From NCBI GenBank assembly GCA_025449115.1, contig JAHLKC010000002.1:1-64000 (forward strand): a stretch of 64,000 nucleotides of DNA, given 5' to 3'. Position 1 is the stretch's first letter. Every line of letters starts with the position of its first letter. The notes beneath the pieces were generated by a model. The model saw nothing but the letters and a program-made list of their open reading frames with translations, had not been told where the DNA came from and ran no database searches. Both the position numbers and the translations under genes were made by a program. Positions 18,842 through 32,033 of the stretch are shown here, piece after piece. The DNA is from Chytridium lagenaria. Taxonomy: Eukaryota; Chytridiomycota; Chytridiomycetes; Chytridiales; Chytridiaceae.

Positions 18842-21046
18842 ATGAGCGGCAGACAGGATTCACTCTCAAGACCAATCCCACATCAATCAATAGAGGTTGA
18901 AGACGATGGAGATGACGATGACGAAGAGAACCGCGTGGTTGAGGTTAGCGAATGAGCAATCCCGTTCTTCTTGTGTTAAAAGACGAGTTCATTAGACGGA
19001 TCCAACGGGTCGCTTTCAACGCTTTAACAAGAGTCTCGGGAAAGGAGCTTACAAGGAGGTCTTTAAGGCATTCGATGACGAGGAGGGCTTTGAGGTAGCT
19101 TGGAATAGGCTTCGTCTCGATCACTTGCGGAAACAGGATGCAGCTCGCATACTATCAGAGATTCAGATCTTGCAGTCTTTGCGGAATGAAAACATCATCA
19201 ACTTGTTTTCTGCATGGACTGCACCGAGTGGATTGGATGGACGGGAGAGAGTGATTTTTATCACAGAGTTGATGACGTCTGGGACATTAAAGTCGTATTT
19301 GAGACGGACAAAGGGACCCTTAAAACCAAAGGTGTTGAAATCTTTGTGTCGTCAGGTTCTTGCTGGATTACATTACCTTCATTCAAGATCACCGCCCATC
19401 ATTCATAGGTGAGCTCATCTTTCGACCCAGTTACCCGACTGATGATGTGGTCAGAGATTTAAAGTGTGAGAATATTTTCATTAATGGGAACAACGGACAA
19501 GCAAAGATTGGTGACCTCGGTTTGGCTGTCGTGAAAAACAAGGAACATGTCTCCTCAGTACTTGGGTATGCTCTCTCTTCTTTCTTTTTTTTTTTTCCGG
19601 CCCTGAATTTGACAGCTAATCACTTTCACTGAAAGCACACCCGAGTTTATGGCCCCTGAACTTTACGACGAAAAGTACGATGAAAAGGTGGACATTTACG
19701 CATTCGGGATGGTCGTTATTGAAATCGTCACAAAAGAATACCCCTACTCTGAATGCACAAATCAAGCTCAAATCTACAAAAAAGTCACCTCTGGCATCAA
19801 ACCCCTTGCCCTGTACAAGATCACCGATGAAGACACGAGAAGATTCGTTGATGCTTGCATCACCTTTGATCCCAAAGAACGACCATACGCATCGGATCTT
19901 TTAAAACACCCGTTTCTACAAACCATCAACCGGCAATCCCCGGCATGCCTGTTTCATCTGTTCCAAGCTCAAGCACACATTCCTTGACACCGTTACCTCA
20001 GATTCCAGTGCGCAGATCAATGCTCGCGAACATTCACCGCATCATTCCCATGCATCGTTGAACGACGGGAGTCTTCCGCGTCCGTCCAATGCATCGTTTT
20101 ACATTCCAGCGTCATCGGGGGATGAAGGAAACGAAGCGAGTCGACGGTCATCGTCACAGGTGTTTTCGGAACGTTCGGATACAGCTAGTCTTGATCGGTA
20201 TAGACGGGCATCGGAGACGTTGAATGGGGGTGCTGGAATGGTGTTGGGGATGGCGGCGGAAGCTCTGTCGAATCAGGGAAGTGAGAGACTTGTGAGGAAG
20301 AGTTCTATTGGGTTTTCGAATCCGCCGTCACCGCACCTTAGTCTATCTCGGACACCGGCAGTGAGGGATGGGGAGTGTAAATGTAAAGTGACAAAGGATC
20401 TTGCGGACAAGACGTCTGATACGACTTCTATTCTGAAAATGCTCTATACGGCATCGGCGGATGATAAGTCAACGTCTGGGTCTCGGAATCAATCTCAGCG
20501 TGAGATCAAGTTTCCGTTTAATATTTTGGAGGATACGGCAACGGATGTAGTGTCGGAGATGGTTAAGGAGAGTCTTGTCAAGGAGGAGGATGAACCGTTT
20601 GTGAGGAGAAGACTGGAGGAGGCTATAAAGGAGTTTTTCTTTTTTAATAAGCCTGGATCCGTCTCTGGAAGCAGTAGCTCGAGTCCGCAGCTGCCGAGAT
20701 CACAATCTGGAACAGAGTTAAATGATGCGTTACAACGGAATGTGTCGACTGGAATGCTGGCCAATCTATCATTACAGTCTTTTCCTGCGGTAAGATTTGA
20801 AATCCTTTTTTTTTTTTATTCTTTGAAATCTCTTTTTTTTTGTTGTTCTTTCTAACGTAAAAACAGGTTGAAGCTCAGTATGGCGATAGATTTTCTCCAT
20901 CGTTTCCGAGGGTGACTGATGAATCGGTTGAGAATCCAGAGTTTGTAACTGCTGTTCCTCACGTCTCAGATCCACAAGGCCCTGCAAGAACTTACATGAG
21001 TCGAAGGTTCAATCTACCGAATACTGACGGAGTCTTTTTCGAATGA
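18842..21046 (+). CDS. WNK-family serine/threonine protein kinase
   Basis: Exons are 18842-18943, 18996-19408, 19455-19565, 19636-20789 and 20867-21046, with introns of 46-77 bp. The kinase domain opens with [19 protein letters not shown], then [32 protein letters not shown] and [14 protein letters not shown]. The catalytic loop [13 protein letters not shown] is split by intron 2, and DFG is replaced by GDLGLA, followed by [20 protein letters not shown]. As in WNK kinases, the usual beta-3 lysine is absent (Asn in VAWNRL) and a lysine sits in the glycine loop (GAYK). WNKs regulate ion transport and osmotic responses in other eukaryotes. The long C-terminal part is Ser-rich and includes an acidic segment resembling a PF2-like region ([20 protein letters not shown]). 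One frameshift near 19940-20010 breaks exon 4. Confidence 0.85.
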
Positions 21047-21860
21047 TTCCACGGATAGAGGATATATCAGCTTTTTTCTTAAATCATGTAAATAAAACAC
21101 AGTGTGGGGGCTTATAGTTTTTATGCTTTGTTGTTTATAGAAGACTGTGGTTAGAATATTGCTAGAATGACTGGATATGGAGTATACACACAGTTATATG
21201 ATGTGAATGGGCTGTAGATGGAGGGAAAGGAAGGGTAGAGTAAGGTTATTAATTAAATAATTAACCAGGTTCTATGTAATAAGAATAAATAATAATAATC
21301 CGCTAATATTTATAATTATAATAATGATTGTCTTTATCATACTTATAAATACTTGGCTAAAAGTTATTAATTATATTATTATGTATTATGTATTAAATGT
21401 ATTTATTAGTAAAAATAATTTATTGCCAAGAAAGAATAGAAGGAAGTTTATAACGCCTTGTCTCTCTCTCTTATAGTGTGTAACATACAATACCCAAACA
21501 GGTATTTTCAGTGTTTCTTAAAGGAAAGGAAAGAAACAGTATATAGTCTTGAGACTGAGCACAGCCCCCTGACCGTCAGAAGATCTATTTTTCAATTAAT
21601 ATAATATACATATTAATTACTATTATACATATAGTGGTGACTTGACCCTTTATTATTTATTTGTTTATTTACTTATAATTACTTATATAATACTGTCTCC
21701 ACGTTTCCATATTTTATATTATTATAAAGAACCAGTTTCATTATTATTTATTATATCTTACATTCCCACAGTATTTACACACATACATCTCCATCCATCG
21801 TACATATCTATTTTATATACTACTTACTGTAATTCATCATAATCATCGAGTGGGATCATC
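21047..21860. other. AT-rich intergenic region
   Basis: No gene is seen. It holds the 3' UTR of the kinase and the likely promoter of the ABC transporter, with homopolymeric and TTAT-rich stretches. Confidence 0.5.
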
Positions 21861-24800
21861 ATGAGAAAGAGGAATCTGCACCATCACTCATCAGCTACTA
21901 CCTCTGATGATGCTGTTGTAGTAGCATCACCAGTACCACTTCATGCAACCGCTGCTGCTGCTGCTGCTCATCCATTTAAACCTTCCTTTTCAAACCAACT
22001 CAAGGCTCTCACAAAAAAGAACTTTATCGTCTTTCTCAGGAAACCCATCCTCCTTGCTTCTGCCATCCTCTTGCCCTTTCTCGCTTTCATCGTCGTAGGT
22101 GCTATCCAGGCCGCTCTGGCAAGTCAAGACGACAATACTCCTCAGATCAAAGCCCTCTTTGATATCTCCCATCCCGCAAAGTTGCCCACCTCTTCGGTCT
22201 ATCTCTTTTTTCAACCTAGTAATGAGAGGAACTCGGGTAAGTGGACTCTTTCGTTCTTTCTCATGGCTTCAATTCTTGCCAGACTCAAATTGGCTGCACC
22301 CCATGGCTCTGCAATTGCACCATCCCTTCCATTCGATACATACTTTTTTTTATATATCTTAACATGATCAACATCTTATATACAATGTTATAGAGATCAT
22401 GCGGCGTGTGGCTGTCATGAACAACCTCAAGTACGGCGTCGACGTCAAACCAGCCGCCAACAATCGTGAATTGTCCACTCTTCTCGTTGACAATGGTGCA
22501 ACTCTTTTAAACGCCGAATGGTGGACAGTCATCAACTTTAATGTCAATGCCCAATCCAACGGACCCAATTCCCAAAACAACAATCGTTCACTCAGTTACA
22601 GTATCATGGACGGCACCGCTAGTGGAAGTTCAAGCACGGGCTCCTTGTTCGAGAGCCGGGATTTGAAGAACCCAAAGCTTCACGTCTATCCTCAAGCCAC
22701 CCAACTCGCTATCGACGCTGCTATCCTGTCTTACGCTCGTGATCCCTCTCCCTCGGCGGACCTGTCAAGAGACGGACTCAGCCTCACTTATGATTTCTTT
22801 AAAGGTCAAGGAACGACTGAAGTGGATTACTTTGATCTGGGGTACCTTTCACGAGCCCCGTCGTCTTTTGGTTCCTCATCCAATGGAGGATTGGCAGAGT
22901 TTACTGGAAGCTTTGATTTGGGTATTCTTCTCCTTAAGCCCATCTTGGCCGTCTCCTTTATCCCCATGATGGTCCTTGTTCTTGATGTTGTCTCAAAGGA
23001 GAAACAACGTAAACTCATTGGTGCCCTCAGGAGGTATGTGATTGCCTATTTTTATTTTTGCTTTTTTCCTATACACCATTATCCTGTCTGACGAACCTTT
23101 TATTACTTTTTTCAATTTTTCTGTAATAGGATGGGTCTCATGGACAGCGTGTTTTGGATCTCCCTTCTCATCCCTGTCTCCGTCATCAGTCTTGTAGCCT
23201 CTTTTGCTGGTGCCGCCGGCGCCAAAATCATGGCTTCGTCATCATCCATCTTCAACTTGACTTCTTTTGAAGTTATTGTCATCCTTAACTTTTCCTATTC
23301 GTTGGCTCTTGCGGGAATGGGTGTAGCCTTTGCCTCTGTCGTCTCGCGACTGTTCTCGTCAATGTGGCTGTCGGTCTTTCAAGCGCTGCAGCCATTGTCA
23401 TCAACTTTGCCTTCTTTATCCCGACCGGTGAGTTGTTTTGTCTTTTTTGTTTTATTGATTTTACTCTTGGAGTGTCATGGTTTTACTTTTTTTCTAATTA
23501 CTCTTTTTCTTCATATTGTAGATGTTTACCCATTCGCGGCGACTTGGTTCGACAGCTGTCGCGAGGTTTACGCCAAAGCGTTGCTCTATCTATTTGCTCC
23601 TTTCTATAACTATGGAAAAGGTAAAACCCACCTTCCACCCTTGTTACATCACTCTAACCAACGATTCTTAAAACCAGTTTGGAACGACATCTACCTCATA
23701 ACCCAACCAAGCGCCCTCAACAACAACACCCTCAACCCCTTCCCCTTTACCCAATTCGTCAATCCAACTCGAATCCGCAACTTCCCCACCCCCCGCGACA
23801 CCCTCTCCCGCACAGTCCGCGAAAAAACTCCTCGCCTACGAAACAACCGTCGACACCCCCTTCATCACCACGCTCCATCTCGCCACATCGATTTTCGTGT
23901 TCGCCTTGATCGCGTGGTACCTGAACCAAGCGGTTCCCTCTGTGGAGGGGTTTTCGAGACCATGGTATTTCCCGTTTGCAGCGTCATATTGGACGGGGAG
24001 ACAGAAACGGAAGGAGGCGATTGCGGTGGGGGATACGCTTGCGATGGAGAAGGAGAAGAGTGGGAAGACGGGGGAGTGTGAGGATTGTGAAATTGTCGAA
24101 ACAGTATGCTGGGAATACGGCTGTGAAAGAGTTTTCCAGTGTTTTTGAGAAAGGAAAGGTGTATGCTTTGCTTGGACATAATGGGTATGTATCTTTTAAG
24201 ACGTTTTTTGTTGATATCATTTCTGAATTATTTTGTGCACAGTGCCGGTAAAACCACCCTGATCAACATGCTTCAATGGTCACTTCTCCCACATTTGGTG
24301 AATGTTTTATGTTTGGCATGGACATCAAAGAAGACACTCAAGACCTTCAATCCGTCATGTCCCTCTGTCCTCAATTCGATGCCCTCTACCCTGCTCTCAC
24401 CGCGTACCAGCATCTCAAGTTTTTCATTGGATTCAGGGGAGAGTTTAAGGGAAGTCCTAAACAGCTTGATGCGTATATTATGGAGACGTTGGAGAAGGTT
24501 GGGCTTGAGGAAGCGGCGCATAGACGGGCTGGAAAGTATTCTGGGGGGATGAAGAGACGGTTGTCGTTGGCGTTGGCAACGGTGTCGCCGTCGGCAAAGA
24601 TTATTTTCTTGGATGAACCAACGACGGTGAGTCTCAAACCCATTCTTAGGTTTTTTTTTCTCGTTAATTTTGCTAATTCTCGTTGTGTTTTTTTGGTTGT
24701 TTGAAATAGGTCTTGACCCGCTTTCTCGTCGAAAGGTTTGGAAGGTCATTCAAGATTTGAAGCAAAATCGTGTCGTCGTGTTAACCACCCACTCTATGGA

Positions 24801-27748
24801 AGAAGCAGACGAGCTCGGTGATCACAGTAAGTTCTTCCTTAACCCTATAAATGCATCAACTCACCCTCAACCCTCCAGTCTCCATCATGCATCAAGGCCG
24901 TCTCCGTGCAGCCGGTTCCTCCCTCTTCCTCAAGAACCGTTTCGGTAAAGGGTATCAACTGACCGTCGTGAACCGAGTGAAAGACGAGTCCAAGTTTTCC
25001 GAAGCACCCACGTCTGAACCATCTGCTCGTGATCATGGAAAAGCACAGGAGACCACGCTGCTGAGATCAGCGATGGAACAGTATGTGAATTATGCGTTGC
25101 CCGGGTCCGAGATTGTGAGTTCGGCGGCGGGGGCCATCACTGTGGCGGTGAGTCGACAGGGGTCGAAACGGTTGGCCGCGTTTTTGAAAATGTTGAGGAG
25201 TGATAGTAGCGTGGATTGGTCCATCAGTAACAGCACGCTGGAAGAGGTGAATCCATTTCTATTTTCCATTTGACTTTTTGTGGGTTTTTTTTTGTTTTTT
25301 TTTTTTTGTTTATGTATGCCTAAGTGCTAACTCTACCTTTTAAAGGTATTTTTAAAACTCTGCACCGAGAACAAGGCCATCGTCGCAGAAACCGAATCAC
25401 CCGACGGCATCACCGAAACCTCCACAAAATCCCGTCTCTGCATCCTCTGCGCCTCCCGTCCCTCCGAAATAGTGACCCTCTACACCAAATCCGGCCTCGC
25501 CGTCACCATCCCCTATTTCGTCTGCACCCGCTGCGCCGACGGCCAAACCTCCCAACCCATCCACCAAGACGTTCTCGGCGTGACCGAAACAACGTTATTG
25601 TCGTTTGAAGGGTTCGTGGCGAATCTACCTGAGCAGTATCAGAATGCTTTGAGGGCGGCTGCTGTGAAGGAGGATAGGGAGAGGTTGGAGAAACGAGAGG
25701 TGGGAGGGGTTGGAGTTGTTTCTGGGGGTGCTTTGCTTGGGAGACAGGTGAAGGCGGTGGTGATGAAGAATTTTAAGTTGCATGCAAAGGAACGGAAGAC
25801 GAATTGGTGTTTGTCATTACGGTGTTGTTGTTGAATATTGTTGCGGGGTTATGTATGTATATGGTTTTTTTCTTGGCTTTGGTTATGACGTTTCGTTTGT
25901 CCCTCGTGTATGAATCCCTGTCTGCCCCTTCTTTATGAATTCCCGTCTCCCGTCCTTTAATTTCCATCAGTCCCTCCTTTATGAATTCCTGTCTCTCCCT
26001 CCTGTATAAATTCCCGTTTGCCTCTCGTTTTTGAATCCCCGTCTGTCCCTCATTTATGAATTCCGGTCTATCTTCCATAGTTGATATGGCTAGCAAGATT
26101 ATCCATGTATACTAACCCAAATTTCGCAGATGGATCAGCCTCCAAGTTCTTTGCACCATTAATCCAAGGTGACGCCGACACCTGCACCACCTTTGTCTTC
26201 ACCGGCTTTGGTCGCTCCTCATGTTTAGCCAGAGACCTAGAAAACGTGCTCAACTCCAACAATTTCGCCGCCATAGTCCCCGACATTGGCGGCAACGGAT
26301 ACAACCGCGGATTCGAGGTGTATGTTTCCCGGGGCTCAGTCCGACAGTAGGGGTGGAGAAGGACTTGAGAGGGCCGTACCGCGCTGTACGGTGATGATAG
26401 GAAACGCGTGGTTTCTCACAGGTATCCGGAACGCCTCTTGAAGAGATTCTTCCAAGGCCCTACACCCAAACATCCATCACGAGTGGTGATACCAGCAACA
26501 CGTCGTTTGAGTTCAACCTCCCCCTCTGTTCATTAAAGTGTCAAGACCCGAGGCTTCCGACTTGAAGTTACCTGTGATCATGGCGTATGGGGATGCGGCG
26601 CAGAGTCGGTTGACGGCGAGGAAGACGAATCCACCGGCGCTTGTGCTAAAGTGTTTCCGGACGGTCTCCGGTGTTGTTTGCCAATAGGGGAGTTTACGGA
26701 GGTTTGGGGGGGCGTACCCTGATTTTGGATTGAGGTTGGGATTTGAGGGTGGTGGGGATGGTGTGAAAGCGGATTATAGGGTTGTGAATTATCCGCCGAT
26801 TTATAGGGTAGATCGTTTGTGGCGATGGTGAGTGATTTTTTTCTTTTTTAAGTTGAGGATATTTGCCCTTTTTTTTTTAATTTGTGGAATGGTGTTGTTC
26901 CTGAACTTGGTTTGTGTTGTGTAAGACTGTTTACTGATGTGATTGATTTTATCTAGTACACGACGGACACGAGTGGTCTTCGTGGCGGCGACTGTGCTGC
27001 TGTTGTCCCTGTTTCCAGTGGGAACTCTATGTCTATGTACATGTCGAGTTCCATTTCCGCCATGTCCAATGCTCTTCTTTCGGTCTCCCAAACGCCGGGT
27101 CCAAAGATTTTGTTAGAATCACCACCTATTACAGTTCAAGACCATCACTCCAGGACCCATCTGATATAGGAAAATCGGCGCAACTTTTAGTGAGTTCTTT
27201 TTATTGGAAGGAATATGTTTGTTAACAAACACATACGTAGCTTCGAAGCTCAAACCTGATTTTCCTCCTCCTCGCAACGGAATCATGTACCCCGTATGGT
27301 TACCCTCCTCGTCCAAGAAAAGCGTGAAAACCTCGTAGAAATGATGCGCACGCAAGGTCTCGGTCTATCCCAATACTGGCTAGGCAACTACATCTACGCC
27401 TTCATGACGATATCCATTCTCAACATCATCTATTTCCTCATTGCAGTTCTCGCTGGAACGCTTTGATATCAAGGGCAGGGTATGTACCGGTTTTCGCAAC
27501 CTTGTTGCTTTGGACTCATGCGGTGTGTTTGGGGACGTTTTTGGGAGCGTTGTGACAAAGACGGTGAGCGCTGGGATGGTTTCGTATTTGTTGCATATTG
27601 GATCGGCGATTGCGGCACCGTTTTTTGTGGCTATTGCGGATGATGTGGGGGTTATTCCGGTGTGGTATGGATTGTTCCCGCCGATTGGGGTGACGAGTGT
27701 GTTTAATATTCTGATGTTGAAAAAGAATCAGTAAGTTTTATCATTCCA

Positions 27749-27785
<37 letters not shown>

Positions 27786-29421
27786 TTTTCGGACGAAAGG
27801 TTCCTTTTTTTCATTCACCGTTGGTTATCTTTTCCTGTCATTTTGCACCGTTGGTTATCTTTTCCCGTCACACATCATATTAATGAACGTTCATGTTTTA
27901 TTAGATCTGCTGCTCTTATCCCTGGTCTCGTTGTGCTGTTTGGATCTATCGCACTCGGTCTTTTAGGTTGCTACATTCACGCCATCCGGCCATCCCCCGT
28001 CGGTATCCCCGTCCACCCCCTCCTCGGTCTCGAAAAACTCGGATCCCACAAAAAGTCCACCAATCACCATGATGACATCAACGACATTGAGGGTAGCGCT
28101 GATCATATTGACGATGACGTTGCAGCGGAGAAGCGTGCAGTGACGATGGCTTACGGGACGGGTGTGATGGATCCACGAGAGGCTGTTCGGATAGTTCATC
28201 TTCGGAAACAGTTTCCTAACAAACTTGCTGTGGATGATATATCGCTTTCGATCAAGTATGGTGAGACGTTTGGGTTACTTGGACCTAATGGAGCTGGCAA
28301 GACCACGACGTTGTCGATGATTACGGGGCTTCTTGAACGGACATCAGGGTCGATATGGATTGGAGGAAAGATATGGATGCCGCGAGATCGGAGAGGGGTG
28401 GAAGAATAGTTTGTGGAGAGTTGTGGGAGTGACGCCGCAGTTTGATACGGTTTGGCCGGAATTGACTGTTGAAGAGCATTTAACGTTTTATTGTCGACTT
28501 CGTGGGGTTGCCAAGAAAGGGTTAGCAGGGATGGTGAGAAGGATTGCGGAGGATATTGAACTTGATGGAGATGCGTTTAGGACAAAGGCGAGTGGACTTT
28601 CGGGGGGGATGAGGAGACGGTTGTCGATTGGTATTTCGTTGACGGCTGATCCCAAGATTCTTGTGCTTGATGGTATGTGTGGATGTGGTTTTTTTATATA
28701 GTTGACTGATAATCTTTTTTTTATGTGTTGTAGAACCCACCACAGGGCTTGACGCTGAAGCAAAGAGACAAGTTTGGAAGATTATTGATGGAATTCGACG
28801 TGGAGGTGTGATCGATGTGTTATCATCACGACACATTCTATGGAGGAAGCTGACGCTCTTTGCTCAAGAATTGGTATCGTATGTGATGGGAACTTGAAGG
28901 TCCTTGGATCTCAATTACATCTTAAGAAAAAGTTTGGAAACGGGTTAAAAGTAAGCATTCCAACTTTCACGACATTTCACTAACTCCTTTATTTTTTTGT
29001 TTCCTTTCAGCTCACTATGCGTTTCCCAATCGACTCGACTTTCATCCCATCTTCATATACCGACATAGTTCAGCTATCCTACCTCGAACAAAAGCAATCC
29101 ATCCGCGTCAAAGAAGTTTCCAACGCAATCCAACATACCCTCCTCTCCTCAAGTCGCGATTTACATCACACCTTACTTAACATGAGTATCACATCTTCCG
29201 ATATTCACGTTGCCCATGCCAACGCGTCATCAGGAGAACCCGGCGTTCCGCAAGACGTGTCGTGGATGGTGACGCTTACGTGGGTGTTGCCGAGAGCTTC
29301 CATTGATGTTGCAGAAGTGTTTTTGGCATTGGAAGAAGCCTGTGTTCGTCAGGGAATTGCGGATTGGGCTTTGACGGAGACAACGTTGGAGGATGTGTTT
29401 GTGAAGGTTGTGGAGGGTTGA
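21861..29421 (+). CDS. Full-length ABCA-type ABC transporter
   Basis: The order is TMD1-NBD1-TMD2-NBD2. It begins with ATG 21861, a poly-Ala stretch and [20 protein letters not shown]. Fixed exons are 21861-22236, 22394-23033, 23130-23427, 23522-23620, 23678-24184, 24243-24626, 24710-24826, 24879-25246 and 25346-25852. NBD1 has [11 protein letters not shown] (Walker A split by the intron at 24185), [12 protein letters not shown] and [12 protein letters not shown]2 has [35 protein letters not shown] split from EPTTGLD, and [15 protein letters not shown]. The signature motifs, the [13 protein letters not shown] switch region and the loop between the halves are ABCA-like; these proteins move lipids. 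Single-base shifts are needed at several places (around 23350, 23860, 24090, 25800, 27470, 28390 and 28810). TMD2 (26100-27730) is the least certain part. Confidence 0.8.
25899..26068 (+). repeat. Intronic minisatellite (~22-30 bp, about six to seven copies)
   Basis: Degenerate copies of TCCCTCCTTTATGAATTCCTG follow one another between the probable donor at 25853 and acceptor at 26080. They differ by small substitutions (GTGTATGAATCCC, CTGTATAAATTCCC, CGTTTTTGAATCCCC). They fall inside an intron of the ABCA-like gene. Confidence 0.75.
27754..27877 (+). repeat. 31-T run and 30-bp duplication in an intron
   Basis: A run of 31 T (27754-27784) is followed by two copies of CACCGTTGGTTATCTTTTCC (about 27819 and 27848). 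Both lie within the intron of ~173 bp (27732-27904) that precedes the [14 protein letters not shown] helix of the ABCA-like protein. Confidence 0.7.
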
Positions 29422-30027
29422 GGAAGTTTTTCTTTCTTTTTCTTTTTCTCTTACTGTTCTTTCTCCATTTTATTTTTTTGGATATGACGAATAATCTCCT
29501 CATACGTTTCATTTTTTTTCGATTGCACCATCTTTTTCTTTGCGCTTTCTCTTTCTCTTGATTTTGGCAATGTGATTTGGTAATAAACTATTGCTAATTA
29601 TTATCTGATATTCGGACAAATGAGTCCACAGTCAGCAGCCATCACCAGGACCACGTTTTAGATAATTGGAATAATAATGTTCAACTTTACACTCCACAAA
29701 ACCAAAAATCAAAATCAAAATATTTAAACGAGCAAGTCCCAAAATATAAAGTACAAAGCAGAAACCGAAAAGAATAACAAAAAAAAGAGCAAACGGAAAA
29801 GAAAAAGAAAGAAAGTGAACCGGATAGTCTACATGGCGTTGCGTATAAATCAGTCGACATCAGAGTGATCTCAACGAAAACGGGTATAATGTTAAAATAA
29901 AAATAAAAGGGGCCAACCATGCCCCGCGAAAATAGGTTATAAACATACAAAGTGGGGAGCAAAAAGAAATCCAAAAAACCGGAAAACGGGTCGAAAAAGT
30001 AAAACCCTGGGAACGAAACCAAGAAAA
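29422..30027. other. Convergent intergenic region
   Basis: This is the 3' flank of the ABCA-like gene (plus) and of the 7TM gene (minus). It is rich in T on the left and A on the right, as expected for 3' UTRs. No gene is seen. Confidence 0.5.
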
Positions 30028-31352
30028 CTATTGTTCCTCCTTTCTTCCAGTGACGCCCAACGTTGGGGACACGCGTCTCTGCGGCGACATACTCTCAGGT
30101 GTAGATCCTCCAGACGACGTCGTCACAGAGAAGTAGCCGAAGCCGGTGATCTCAATCCACCGTTAGCCTTCTTCAACAATGGTTTCTGAGCACCACCACC
30201 ATTCCCATCAAACACCATATTCAACAAAGCCATCCCACGTCCAGTCTCTCTCATTCTAGTCCGTCCTCTCCCACCCCATCCCGCCGCATCTTCACAACCT
30301 CCACAGTTGACCAATCATCCTCAACCATCTTCCCCCACCTATCCTCCCCCGCCCCCCCTTCCTCCAAATCCCCAACCATCTTCACCGAAACCCCAGACGC
30401 TCCATACACCTCCCCATCCAACCCCCCAAAAGTCTCCCCCGACTCCCTTTGACACCGCTCAACCCACCAATCGTACAACGGCCTCGACACCCGTGTAGCC
30501 ACCAGATCATCAACCAAATGACCAAAACAAACCCTACCATCGACGTCATCAAAAACGCCACATTATCCGTCCTCGGCGCAATCTTATCATGCGCCCACTC
30601 CCACGATCTCACCACACTCCATTCATCACTCTCCACAGTGCCCCCCGTCATCGCCGTCCGAAGCGCCCTCGCTCTAGCCGCAGCGGGTCTCCAACAAAGA
30701 AACCCAGAGTAACTATGACAATACGTGAAATAGTTGATCCACACCACACTCATGACTTCAAGCGGGAGGACCAACGAGATGGGACGGTCGGCTGGGTCTG
30801 AAATCATGAGAATGTTGTGAAGGCCTACTATGCCTGCAACCCAGAGCAAGGCGTTGTAGATGTAGAGCAAAGGGTCGTGGATGGCTCCGAGCGCCCAGTA
30901 TAGGGTGTGAGCGAGGAAGGGCGTTAGGGTGACGATGGACAATGAATTTGCTTCACGAAAGATAGTGGTAAAGATAAAGAGAGCGAGAAAGTGATGCATG
31001 GCTAACAAGAAACGAAAAAACGGTTATGTTGTGTTAGCAAGGGTATACTCTAAAATGGATGCAACTCACCCATAGGTGTGAATTTTGTCCACATGCTCGT
31101 AGTGTAAAGCTCTAAAGCAAACCATAATCCATGGAGCAACAACAAGAAACGAAACTGATTCGATGCCCAAGGTGTATATGAGCCTCCTTTCATCGGTACC
31201 CAACGTTTATGTGAAATGCACCAGGCCATGGCGATGATGGTTTGTAGGAGCCACAGATGGTTGAGAACGACATGCCAGCGGACGGGAAACATGAGCGCCT
31301 GAGTCTGCTCAAGGAGGACACCGGGGAGCATGAAATCAAAGATGGCGAACAT
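30028..31352 (-). CDS. Seven-helix-type membrane protein of unknown family
   Basis: The first exon (31352-31070) reads MFAIFDFMLPGVLLEQTQ, VRWHVVLNHLWLLQTIIAMA, then SNQFRFLLLLHGLWFALEL. A 68-bp intron (31069-31002, GTGAGT..GTTAG) leads into MHHFLALFIFTTIFREANS, LTPFLAHTLYWALGAIH, YNALLWVAGIVGLHNILMI, PLEVMSVVWINYFTYCHSY and NVAFLMTSMVGFVLVIWLMI. About seven hydrophobic segments are visible. After the last helix the frame must shift near 30510 to reach LVATRVSRPLYDWWVERCQR and once or twice more to reach the Ser/Pro-rich end SSGGSTPESMSPQRRVSPTL and TAG at 30028. The family is not recognised; a chytrid-specific transporter or receptor is possible. It is divergent from the coiled-coil gene at 32034. 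Confidence 0.5.
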
Positions 31353-32033
31353 GGAACGGGATTCGGCCGTCCGACATGATGGTGGATGTTGTGAATGTAG
31401 TAGAAAGTGTTTTCCGTTAGACGTATGAATGCCAATGTGTTTTGGTCAGTGACGTCTGCGAAGTCAAAGAATAAGATCGAACGCCGTAAAGGTAAGCGTC
31501 ACCAGGGGGGTCTAATCCCTTGTCCTTTCTCTTTTGACAGTTGGCGTGTCCAGATTTCGGACATATGCAACGCGTAAGTCACCACATGAGGACGTGTCCT
31601 CATCTTAAACGCCTGAAACAAAAACCTGCCGAGAAAGGCATCTCAAAAACAGCTCTACCTCTTTCCCGCTTTATTAGATTTACAGCGGGAAAAAGCCTCA
31701 CAGCTAACTTTGAAATACATTTACAAAGTTCAAGGGATTGACACTCGCCAGCTGGCCACCAACCATGATTCCATCCACCACTCCGATCAGCAAGGCCGGG
31801 CATCCCAAGAACGCCATTGGCTGACGTATCCCTCGCGCCATGGATATCTCCTCGCGCCAAAGACTGTGATAGTAAAGTCATGTGTGTAGCTCATCCTTCT
31901 TTTATCCTTTCAAAAGCTCAACTCTTGTCAACCACCATCATCTTAACACCCGTAAACTCCCCAACTCTCAAAAGGTAAGCCCATCCATCCTCCATCATCG
32001 TATTCAACTTCTCTCTCCAGCACATCCGCAAAA

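Noticed and set aside
30123..30498. Pro-rich plus-strand frame
   Set aside because: It is the complement of the C-terminal tail of the minus-strand 7TM gene, whose helices continue into this stretch.
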